Part shown: one piece after another, positions 7,898 to 15,729 of the stretch | Numbering within the stretch: position 1 is the stretch's first letter | How the letters are laid out: each line of letters opens with the position of its first letter | DNA from: Lachnospiraceae bacterium | GTDB lineage: Bacteria > Bacillota > Clostridia > Lachnospirales > Lachnospiraceae | Length of the DNA: 64,000 nucleotides | Direction of reading: 5' to 3' | NCBI GenBank assembly: GCA_024692955.1 | Contig: JAILLW010000019.1 | Coordinates: forward strand, 1 to 64,000 | Notes under the pieces: model-generated | What the model was told of the DNA's origin: nothing | The model's input: the letters and a program-made list of their open reading frames with translations, nothing else | Database searches by the model: none | Position numbers and translations under genes: made by a program

Positions 7898-8662
7898 ATG
7901 AATATCACAAAGTATCTGACGATCCTGCTGTTTCTTTTCATATCGGGGAGTGTGACAGGATGGGGCATCGAAGTGCTCTTCCGGCGCTTTATCAGTACGG
8001 CGAACCCGGAACGCCGCTGGATCAATCCCGGATTCCTTATGGGACCTTACGTGCCCCTGTATGGCTGGGGACTGGTGGTGCTTTATGCCATGGCGAGTAT
8101 TCCGATCCCGATCGAAAATGAAACCCTCCGGAAACTGGTGCTCTTTGCGCTGATGGCCGTATGTATGACTCTGATCGAGTTTCTGACCGGTATGTGGTTT
8201 TTAAAGAAACAGCACGTAAGACTCTGGGACTATACCGCCCGCCCGGGGAACATAAAGGGAGTGATCTGCCCGCTCTTTTCTTTCTTCTGGGCCATCATCG
8301 GAGCATTTTACTATTTCATCCTTCATCCGCGTGTTCTGAATGCTCTTAACTGGCTTGCGGACAATATGGCATTCTGCCTCGTGATCGGCTTTTTCTACGG
8401 GATCTTCGCGGTAGACGTCGTCTATTCCTTCCGCCTGGTGGCAAGGATCCGGCAGTTCGCTGCGGAGAACGATATCATCGTACGCTACGAGATGCTGAAA
8501 TCGAATATCCGTGCCGGACTTGAGGAAAAAAAGGAAAAATGGCACTTCCTTATGCCGTTCCGCTCTGAGGTGCCCATCCGGGAACACCTCGAGCGCTACC
8601 TTCAGCTGATGGCTGCTTTTTATGAGGATAAGATCGGTGAAAAGCTGAACCGAAGGCGCTGA
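7898..8662 (+). CDS. CmpB-type putative ABC transporter permease (PF06541-like membrane protein)
   Basis: 254 residues. About five or six hydrophobic helices lie in residues 5-180, followed by a charged cytoplasmic tail of 75 residues. The sequence NPGFLMGPYVPLYGWG after the first helix matches the conserved G-P-Y-x-P-x-Y-G-x-G element of the CmpB/type IV ABC-transporter-like family common in Firmicutes; no function is established for it. There is no ATPase gene nearby. The start codon has no Shine-Dalgarno and coincides with the predicted transcription start. Confidence 0.65.
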   Translation: MNITKYLTILLFLFISGSVTGWGIEVLFRRFISTANPERRWINPGFLMGPYVPLYGWGLVVLYAMASIPIPIENETLRKLVLFALMAVCMTLIEFLTGMWFLKKQHVRLWDYTARPGNIKGVICPLFSFFWAIIGAFYYFILHPRVLNALNWLADNMAFCLVIGFFYGIFAVDVVYSFRLVARIRQFAAENDIIVRYEMLKSNIRAGLEEKKEKWHFLMPFRSEVPIREHLERYLQLMAAFYEDKIGEKLNRRR

Positions 8663-8676
8663 AAACCGTTGTATCA

Positions 8677-8705
8677 TTGACAGAAAACGGCTTAAATACT
8701 ATACT
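8677..8705 (+). promoter_or_regulatory. Sigma-A-type promoter for chemoreceptor gene
   Basis: TTGACA (8677-8682), a 17-bp spacer, and TATACT (8700-8705). It lies about 80 bp upstream of the chemoreceptor ATG. No flagellar sigma-28 box was recognised. Confidence 0.7.
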
Positions 8706-8787
8706 TAATGTGCATTTCTTTTTATTCACAAATGAAGTGATCCCACTTGTTTGTGATGGATTTCGATAAACGGAGGTATGGCGAGGT

Positions 8788-10914
8788 ATGAAGAATCTGA
8801 AGATGAAGACAGTGATCATCGGGATCGTCGGGATCATGACCGCTGTCGGTATTGCGCTCCTTTGCATTCTTGCATCGGTGAATTCCAACAGGATCCTCAA
8901 GGAAAAGATCAATGAGAATATGTCAATGTATCTTGATAGCCAGGTAAGATCGGTCGAAGAATTCGTCCGGAAGTCGGAACAGACCCTGAAACTCTTTTCG
9001 GAGAGCGGGATCGTAAAACAGTTGATCAAAGAAGACTATGCGAACGGCCAGGGAAGCCTTGAGAGAGATCTCCCCGAGTTTAATGATGAGACCTATAATA
9101 CGGCCGCATATTACGCGGATAATTATCCGAGCTACCCCGAGGCACAGGGATATACCATGAGTTTCTACGGAGACCTCACCAATTGGGAGGGGCTCTATAT
9201 CGGAAACTATGAAACCCGTATCCTTGCCTATTCGGTTCCCCCCGTCATCGGAAGGGTTCTTCGTCCCGATCCCGCGAAGAACGAGGAACTTATGAACAAT
9301 ATGAAGAAGAACATAAACGGTGTCTATGATGCGGGTATCATCGTATCGCCGGGAACCGGCCAGCTTTGTCTTTCCATGTACTGCCCGGTACTTGAGGACG
9401 GCGAGATGATCGGCTATGTAGGTGCCGGAGTGTTCCATTCCGAACTCGAAAATATCCTTACCCAGTCAACCTTAAGCGGAAGCAGCACCAGCAACTTCTA
9501 CATGATCAATACACAGACGGGAATCGTCTTCACCGACACGGAAGTATCGGAAGATGAAAAGGAATCCGTGATCGCGCAGGAAACCACACGCCCCGTACTG
9601 CTTGAGGTGATCGGTCACAGCGCATCGGCGGATCAGGGACAGTTTGAGTTTAAGGATCCCGACAGCGGGAAAACGCTCATCGTCAATTTCAAAAAGATCC
9701 CGGGCTATGACTGGGCACTTGTACTTACGGCCGAAAAGAGCGAACTCTATGCGGCATCTTCAAAGAACCTCATTACCATGGTGATCCTCGGTGTGATCGC
9801 GTTCGCGCTGATCATCGCACTGGTAACCTTCTTCGCAATCAGACTTTCCGCTTCCCTCGTTCAGACCGTGAACGAACTCGACCGGGCAGCAGGCGGTGAC
9901 ATTTCTTCGGATGTTACGATCAACAGTTCCATTCTGGAGATCAATCAGATCGGAAACAGCCTTGCCCGGTTAAAACAGAAACTTACGGATATCATTCTGA
10001 AGACAAAGGATATGTCGAGAGACTTAAGTGTTGCGGGAAGCGATCTTGCGGGATCCGCGGATCAGGCTTCCACGACTTCGGCCCATGTAACGGGTGCCGT
10101 TCAGGAGGTATCGAGAGGAGCGGCTTCTCAGGCCGAATCCGTTCAGACCGCCGCGGAATGCACGGATTCCATGGGACATGACATTGATGATATCTCCGCG
10201 AACATCTCGAAGCTCGATGAAGCGACCGGCAATATGAAGACGAACTGCGACAAGGTAGCTTCCGCTCTGAAGGAGATCGTAGCCTCGAATGAAAGTGTTT
10301 CGAACGCGATCTCCGAGATCGGACAGACGATCTCCGCGACGGACAGGAGCGCGAACGAGATCGCGAAGTTCTCCGATGCCATCAACAATATCGCATCGCA
10401 GACCAACCTCCTTTCGCTGAACGCCTCCATCGAGGCGGCCCGTGCGGGAGAATCCGGAAGAGGCTTCGCGGTTGTTGCTGATGAGATCAGACAGCTGGCC
10501 GATCAGTCCAAGAACAGCGCGGATGAGATCAAGACGATCATTGACAAACTCATCGTGGACGCGAAGGCATCCGTAAAGACCATGGATACCCTGAATGAGA
10601 GTTTCCATGCGCAGGGCGAGCAGATCATTTCCACCCAGCATGATATGGATGAGATGGCAGGCAATGTTTCGGTGGTATCCGAAAACTCCAGGTCGATCAG
10701 CAAGATGGTCAGAAATCTGGAAAGCGCCAAGGTTTCTCTGGTAGGCATCGTCGAGAGCCTCTCGGCCATCTCCGAGCAGAATGCGGCTTCTACCGAGCAG
10801 ACCAGCGTATCCATGAACGAACTGGATGTGACCTTCTCGGTGATCAACGAATCGGCAGCTCAGCTCCGTTCGCTGGCTTCGGATCTGTCCGAAACCATCA
10901 GCTACTTCAAGTAA
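8788..10914 (+). CDS. Methyl-accepting chemotaxis protein, transmembrane
   Basis: 708 residues. One transmembrane helix at about 8-30 and another at about 330-352 flank a periplasmic-side sensor of some 300 residues that looks like a double Cache domain ([30 protein letters not shown]). A HAMP-like segment follows, then the long coiled-coil signalling domain with the hairpin tip [20 protein letters not shown] followed by [15 protein letters not shown]. The last 40 residues contain a second motif with [11 protein letters not shown]. It senses a small ligand outside the cell and controls CheA. GGAGGT precedes ATG 8788. It is monocistronic, ending in a terminator. Confidence 0.9.
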   Translation: MKNLKMKTVIIGIVGIMTAVGIALLCILASVNSNRILKEKINENMSMYLDSQVRSVEEFVRKSEQTLKLFSESGIVKQLIKEDYANGQGSLERDLPEFNDETYNTAAYYADNYPSYPEAQGYTMSFYGDLTNWEGLYIGNYETRILAYSVPPVIGRVLRPDPAKNEELMNNMKKNINGVYDAGIIVSPGTGQLCLSMYCPVLEDGEMIGYVGAGVFHSELENILTQSTLSGSSTSNFYMINTQTGIVFTDTEVSEDEKESVIAQETTRPVLLEVIGHSASADQGQFEFKDPDSGKTLIVNFKKIPGYDWALVLTAEKSELYAASSKNLITMVILGVIAFALIIALVTFFAIRLSASLVQTVNELDRAAGGDISSDVTINSSILEINQIGNSLARLKQKLTDIILKTKDMSRDLSVAGSDLAGSADQASTTSAHVTGAVQEVSRGAASQAESVQTAAECTDSMGHDIDDISANISKLDEATGNMKTNCDKVASALKEIVASNESVSNAISEIGQTISATDRSANEIAKFSDAINNIASQTNLLSLNASIEAARAGESGRGFAVVADEIRQLADQSKNSADEIKTIIDKLIVDAKASVKTMDTLNESFHAQGEQIISTQHDMDEMAGNVSVVSENSRSISKMVRNLESAKVSLVGIVESLSAISEQNAASTEQTSVSMNELDVTFSVINESAAQLRSLASDLSETISYFK

Positions 10915-10942
10915 GAGACCGGAATACCGGCTTCAGAAGAAC

Positions 10943-10981
10943 AAAAAGGAAGTCCCGTCACCAGGCGGGGCTTCCTTTTTA
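10943..10981 (+). terminator. Intrinsic terminator after chemoreceptor
   Basis: AAAAAGGAAGTCCCG pairs with CGGGGCTTCCTTTTT around a short loop. The A and T runs on both sides mean it could also stop transcription of the convergent GH5 operon. Confidence 0.8.
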
Positions 10982-11018
10982 CGTAAAACCGGGCGGGGTA
11001 CCCGGCTGTCCGGGATGT

Positions 11019-11966
11019 CTACAGATGCTTGATAAGCTCTTCGCGAACCTTGTCCATACGCGGGTCGGACAGACCGAAGTCCATCTGCTTATAGCTCCAG
11101 GCCGAACGGGCAATACCGAATTTCTCAAAGACACGGTTGATCACGCGATACCAGGAGAGGGTGTCTTCCGGGCTTGCCACATCGATCACCCCGTATTCTC
11201 CGCAGTAAAGGGGAACATCCGCTTCCTTTGCCTTTTCGATCGCATCGGCAAACATCTTTTCAAAGTATTCTTCGGTCGCACCGCTTTCCGAAAATGCCAC
11301 TCTGGCATCACGATCAAGAGCATCCGTCCAGTATGCGCCCTGATGGGTAAAGGCAAAGGGCTCATAACAGTGGAAATTGTAGATGATATTCTCATCGGTG
11401 GGAGGATCCAGGTATTTTACGGTTGAAACCGCATTGTGATGATAACTGCCGACCAGGATGCGGGTATCCGGCGCGAAGGCGCGGATCCTTTTTACACAGG
11501 TCTGCCAGATCCGGTTCCAGGGACCGATAAACCGTTCTTCCGTCACCTCGTTAAGAAGCTCGAAGAAGATCGTATCCGGACGGTCACCGAAGCGCTTTGC
11601 GAACGCTTCCCAGAGAGAGTAAAAGTTTTCCTGATACTTTTCACTCTCAAAAAAGCCGGCTTCGTTTTCGCCTGCGTCGAAGGAAAAGCCAAGGGTCTTA
11701 TGAAGGTCGATCACGATCTTAAGCCCGTACTTTGAAGCGAGTTCCACAGCCTTTTCAATACGGCGGAAGCCATCCTCCTTAATACTCATATCCTCATTCT
11801 GAAGGATATTGTAGTCGACGGGGAGTCTGACATGATCCGCCTTCCAGGAAGCGATCTTCTCAAAATCCTTTTCCGTGATGAAATTGTTGAGACGATCTTC
11901 GCTGTAATCACACTGGGACATCCACCCGCCGAGATTAACGCCTCTTCTTAAATCGAGCTGCTTCAT
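11019..11966 (-). CDS. Glycoside hydrolase family 5 enzyme, cytoplasmic
   Basis: 315 residues with the GH5 barrel order: RGVNLGGWM near the N-terminus, DHVRLPVDY, KIVIDLHK, the acid/base Glu in ELLNEV, the His-Tyr pair in FHCYEPF, and the nucleophile Glu in YCGEYGV. The family cleaves beta-glucans, mannans or related oligosaccharides; the exact substrate is not readable. No signal peptide is present, so it probably cuts imported oligosaccharides. AAAGGAGG precedes its ATG. It starts 13 bp after the sugar-sensing GGDEF gene and is probably co-transcribed with it. Confidence 0.85.
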   Translation of the reverse strand: MKQLDLRRGVNLGGWMSQCDYSEDRLNNFITEKDFEKIASWKADHVRLPVDYNILQNEDMSIKEDGFRRIEKAVELASKYGLKIVIDLHKTLGFSFDAGENEAGFFESEKYQENFYSLWEAFAKRFGDRPDTIFFELLNEVTEERFIGPWNRIWQTCVKRIRAFAPDTRILVGSYHHNAVSTVKYLDPPTDENIIYNFHCYEPFAFTHQGAYWTDALDRDARVAFSESGATEEYFEKMFADAIEKAKEADVPLYCGEYGVIDVASPEDTLSWYRVINRVFEKFGIARSAWSYKQMDFGLSDPRMDKVREELIKHL

Positions 11967-11979
11967 AAAAGTCCTCCTT

Positions 11980-13830
11980 TTATTGTTTTTTTCTATGCTC
12001 TTCTTTTATTATATACATCTGTTCATCCACATGCTTTACCAGTTCTTCCACATTGGTATCCGGGGAAAGAACCGTCGTATAGCTTCCGCAGCTGGCGGCG
12101 ATCCGGTAGCCGAGACTGCGGCTCCGCTCTTCAAGAAAAGCTTCCATGTTCGAAATGATCCCGGAGCAGTCTGCAGGGCCCGGGACGAAAGCCAGCATCT
12201 CATCACCGCCGAACCGGACGAACAGGGAATCCTCCGGACAGCATTTTTTCAGAGCTTCCGCCACGGACGCGATGGCCTTGTCTCCCTTATCGTGGCCAAG
12301 CGAGTCATTGATCTTCTTTAAGCGGTCAAGGTCCGCCATAATGACGGAAAGAGGGACTCCGTTGTTTTCCGGCGCGTTTTTAAGCGCATCAAAAGCTCCC
12401 CGGAAAGCCAGGCGGTTATAGAGACCCGTCAGGGAATCCAGTTTGTACATATCCTCAACCTTCTGAAGCAGGAACTGCTGATAGAGGATATTGATATAGC
12501 CTCCGATCCCCTCACTGATCATGTTGGAGATCCCGGCGGTCTTGGAATACTCGGTCAGATCATAAGAAGGGAAGGAATAGCAGACAAAGCCCATGGGCTC
12601 GTTCATATAATCAAGCGAGTTGAAGATCAGAGGATATCCGGTATTCAGGTGCTCCCGGAAATAGGGCCCGATATCGGCCTTGGAAAAGGGAACCGGTTCG
12701 TTATCAGGGAATTCGGAATCATATAAAAGGAGATATTCGTCCGGGTGCTCCTTTGAAAGGAAATAGTTCCGATCCGTGCGAAAACAGTCTCTGTTCAGGA
12801 TGCAGATCGTATGGGGCATATAATACTGACGCATATTGAACACGAGCTCCTTCAGGGCGGGACTCGTATGCATGGTAGCCGCGGTGATATGCTGGCGGCG
12901 GATATCATCCTGATAACGGTAAAACTTCATATTGAAAAGCTTCAGAGCATCGTAGGAATTATCCGTACAGCGGGGACAGCCGCAGGATTCGTTCGGAACC
13001 ATTCGCGGAAGAACGGGGTAGATCCCTCCCGCTTTCCCGCAGAAGCACTTAATAACGGCTTCCGCCGTGGCATCCGAAAGCTCGGGAGTCCGGCAGCTCA
13101 CCGTAGCGATGGCTGGAGAAGAAAGAAAAACTTCATCATATCCGTCAAATCCGGTGATCATGATATCATCAGGAACCAGGATCCCCGCGTTCTTAAACAC
13201 ATCCAGCACATTTAGAGCCATAATGTCATTCGCACAGATCACCGCTTCCGGAAGATGGCCTCTTTTTAAGAGCTCGGACGCGGCCTGCCTTGCCGGAGTG
13301 GCCCAGAATTCACCGTAGCTCACCATATCCTCGCGGAAGGGGATCCCGTTTTCTTCGAGCACCTTTCGAAAGACAAGAAGCCTCTCCTCGGAAAACGGAT
13401 TGTCTTTGATCCCGGCCATAAAATGGGGCTCCTTTACACCGTGATCCTCGATCACATGACGAACGATCCCTTCAAACCCCTTCGCATAGTCAAAGCGGAT
13501 CATGGTGGTGTTTTCGTAATCTCCGTCTACCACCACCACGGGGATCGACCGGGCGGAGGCCCTTTCGATCAGCATTTCGGAGATTCTTCTGCTCTTGATC
13601 TTTTCATCCATGATGATGACCACATCCGTGACATCATAATCGATGGCATCAAAGACGCTGGTCTCGGAGATATTTTCCTCACCCCAGTAAAGGTCGGAAT
13701 TGATGGCATAGATAAAGAGCCGGCAGTTGACCCGGATCAGCTTTTCGTTCAGCTGCTCGATAAAGGTATGTATTTTGGGATCGTAGATCCTCGAGGTACA
13801 AAGGGCCGCGATCTTTTTGTCTTCAAACAT
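11980..13830 (-). CDS. Periplasmic-binding-protein-like (LacI-type) sensor fused to GGDEF domain
   Basis: 616 residues. Residues about 5-275 resemble the sugar-binding core of LacI-family regulators (CANDIMALNVL, MITGFDGYDEV, ATVSCRTPELSD) without the N-terminal helix-turn-helix. A Cys-rich SCGCPRC element and a helical/GAF-like middle follow, and residues about 445-610 form a GGDEF domain (LTGLYNRLAF, MADLDRLKKINDSLGH, VRFGGDEML). The last signature residue is Met instead of Phe, and the inhibitory RXXD site is CPED, so product inhibition is probably absent. I infer a diguanylate cyclase that responds to a cytoplasmic sugar. It leads the GH5 operon. Confidence 0.8.
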   Translation of the reverse strand: MFEDKKIAALCTSRIYDPKIHTFIEQLNEKLIRVNCRLFIYAINSDLYWGEENISETSVFDAIDYDVTDVVIIMDEKIKSRRISEMLIERASARSIPVVVVDGDYENTTMIRFDYAKGFEGIVRHVIEDHGVKEPHFMAGIKDNPFSEERLLVFRKVLEENGIPFREDMVSYGEFWATPARQAASELLKRGHLPEAVICANDIMALNVLDVFKNAGILVPDDIMITGFDGYDEVFLSSPAIATVSCRTPELSDATAEAVIKCFCGKAGGIYPVLPRMVPNESCGCPRCTDNSYDALKLFNMKFYRYQDDIRRQHITAATMHTSPALKELVFNMRQYYMPHTICILNRDCFRTDRNYFLSKEHPDEYLLLYDSEFPDNEPVPFSKADIGPYFREHLNTGYPLIFNSLDYMNEPMGFVCYSFPSYDLTEYSKTAGISNMISEGIGGYINILYQQFLLQKVEDMYKLDSLTGLYNRLAFRGAFDALKNAPENNGVPLSVIMADLDRLKKINDSLGHDKGDKAIASVAEALKKCCPEDSLFVRFGGDEMLAFVPGPADCSGIISNMEAFLEERSRSLGYRIAASCGSYTTVLSPDTNVEELVKHVDEQMYIIKEEHRKKQ

Positions 13831-13869
13831 GACTTCGGTTCTCCCGGTCTGACCGATAAAATCCGCTCC

Positions 13870-13878
13870 ATTATACCA
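13870..13878 (-). promoter_or_regulatory. Extended -10 for the sugar-sensor GGDEF gene
   Basis: On the minus strand this reads TGGTATAAT. Transcription would start near 13863, leaving a leader of about 33 bases that contains GGGAG. No convincing -35 was found. Confidence 0.5.
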
Positions 13879-13919
13879 CAGAACGGGGATGAGAGGATAG
13901 TGCCTTTGACAAGGTATCG

Positions 13920-13949
13920 TTGACGAATCCGACGGTGGAAAGATATAAT
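13920..13949 (+). promoter_or_regulatory. Promoter whose start point falls at the lipoprotein ATG
   Basis: TTGACG (13920-13925), an 18-bp spacer and a perfect TATAAT (13944-13949). Transcription is predicted at 13956-13957, where an ATG sits. An earlier in-frame ATG at 13948 overlaps the -10 and would not be transcribed. Confidence 0.6.
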
Positions 13950-13956
13950 GAAAAAT

Positions 13957-15717
13957 ATGCGGGAATGCGAGAAAATCAACAGAATTTTCATATTATCGGT
14001 ACTGCTTTCGGTATCCGTTTCACTGACGGGATGCGGAATCTTCACCATTTTCGGAAAGGCGGGAAAGGCAGAAGAGACCGGATCTCCGGTGGCCGTGATG
14101 ACGCAGGAACCGGCTTTGCCCGATACGGAAAACAGCCCGGAATCCGCTCCGGGGCCTTCTTCCGATGAACAGACGCCGGAGACGGACAAACCGGAAAATG
14201 AAAAGGAAGAAGCTGCGGCAGTATCCGTGAACGATCATGTGATCGATGTTTATTATCTGAGGGACCTTAAATATGAAAATGCCCAGCCCCCGCACTTTTA
14301 CTGTATTCGGGAATCCTTTTCCGTAGCGGACGAGTATGAGGGACTAAAGAAAAAGCTGGAGGAATTCGACGGGGAAACGGAGGCGGAGCTCGATGCGGAA
14401 TTCAATGATTTCGGCGAGGAGATCGCGGAAGTAAGGGAAATGACAGGAGATGATCCGCAGACGGAATATCTGGATTATCATTTCGGAGTATCCCTTGCCC
14501 TTATGCGGGCTGACACGAAAGTATTTTCCTTTACCAAAATCAGAAATTACGTAAGCTCGGACCTTCTGTCGCGACGTATCGTGACGGGATATAACTATGA
14601 TACCGCTTCCGGAAGGAAGCTTGCTCTTACGGACATAGTTACCGATACGGATGCTCTTTGCGATGCGGTCGAGTTGAAGCTTTCGGAAGAGGATTATTCC
14701 GCCGAAACCTTCGACCGGATCTTTTCGGAAATTGACCGGTCATTGAAGGAGGCCGGAAACCCGAGTAGCGAAAGCCTTTCCTGGACGGCGGGGTATGAGG
14801 GGCTGACCTTCTACTTCAATACGACGGTGAATTATAACGTTTTTTCCCGTATGAGCGGAGCCTTTAGCGTGTTTCTGCCGTATAAGGCTTATCCTGAACT
14901 CTTCCGGGAGGAGTACACGAAGACGGATTATGCTTATGTGCAGGATATTACGATCGGATCCCCCTGGTCAGAGGACTTCTGGATCGACAGCGATAAAGAC
15001 GGGGAATATGAGGAACTCTGCGTCGGCGGCACGACGGACAAGACCGGATTTTATACCTCACTTTACGCGGGAGGAGCGGAATATCCCTACAATGAGTTGG
15101 AATACGGTACCGCTGCCGAGGTGAGCGGTTTTCTTACGCGGGATACCGGCGGATCCTACAGGATCTATATACAGCGCAATCTGGATGACGGCGTGATCAG
15201 TACGGATGTCTATGAGGCAGCAAAATCCGGTATTCATTATCTGGATTCGTTTTCGGGGAGTCTCCGGTATACGGAGTATGATCCGGACAGCTTCAGCGCA
15301 GTATACGGATACACGTTTACGAATCCTCAAAGCTTCCGCATATGTACCCTGAATCTGATGATGGGCCGGAATTTCACGACAGGAAGCTACAGGACGGATG
15401 AATCGGGGCTTCCGGCTGCGGACAGTGATTATGTCGAATTCGATAAGGCTTATTATGACATCGAGCCGAAGGAGGATCTCCGGGTGCTGATCGTGGACCG
15501 GGACGGGAACGGGATCGAAGAAGGTATACTAAAGAAAGGCACCGCCGTTCGCCCGTACCGTTGCAGCGCGGACGCGGAAGAAAACGCGGTCCTTGATGTA
15601 ACGGATACGGAGGGCACGATCTACCGCCTTGAAATACAGTATGATGAGGAAGTGTTCGGCTGGACGTTCAACGGTTCGGAAATATCCCGGTACTTTGAGG
15701 GGCTGGCATATTATTAG
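13957..15717 (+). CDS. Lipoprotein with DUF3298/RsiV-like C-terminal region
   Basis: I take ATG 13957 because the only earlier in-frame ATG (13948) overlaps the promoter -10. The product begins with a basic, hydrophobic signal peptide and a lipobox (LTGC), so it is predicted to be a lipid-anchored surface protein. A Ser/Pro/Glu-rich linker (about residues 35-85) follows. The central part (YYLRDLKYENAQ, SYNYDTASGRKLALTDIV-like text) resembles the DUF4163/DUF3298 module of RsiV and PdaC, which bind lysozyme or peptidoglycan. The C-terminal third has acidic repeats such as DSDKDGEYEEL and DRDGNGIEEG, possibly Ca-binding. It stands 12 bp before the secreted protein gene. Confidence 0.6.
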   Translation: MRECEKINRIFILSVLLSVSVSLTGCGIFTIFGKAGKAEETGSPVAVMTQEPALPDTENSPESAPGPSSDEQTPETDKPENEKEEAAAVSVNDHVIDVYYLRDLKYENAQPPHFYCIRESFSVADEYEGLKKKLEEFDGETEAELDAEFNDFGEEIAEVREMTGDDPQTEYLDYHFGVSLALMRADTKVFSFTKIRNYVSSDLLSRRIVTGYNYDTASGRKLALTDIVTDTDALCDAVELKLSEEDYSAETFDRIFSEIDRSLKEAGNPSSESLSWTAGYEGLTFYFNTTVNYNVFSRMSGAFSVFLPYKAYPELFREEYTKTDYAYVQDITIGSPWSEDFWIDSDKDGEYEELCVGGTTDKTGFYTSLYAGGAEYPYNELEYGTAAEVSGFLTRDTGGSYRIYIQRNLDDGVISTDVYEAAKSGIHYLDSFSGSLRYTEYDPDSFSAVYGYTFTNPQSFRICTLNLMMGRNFTTGSYRTDESGLPAADSDYVEFDKAYYDIEPKEDLRVLIVDRDGNGIEEGILKKGTAVRPYRCSADAEENAVLDVTDTEGTIYRLEIQYDEEVFGWTFNGSEISRYFEGLAYY

Positions 15718-15729
15718 GAAAGAGTGGAA

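Noticed and set aside
8700..8787. Flagellar sigma-28 promoter for the chemoreceptor
   Set aside because: TTTCGATAA resembles the -10, but no TAAA box is found at the right distance, whereas a sigma-A promoter is clear.
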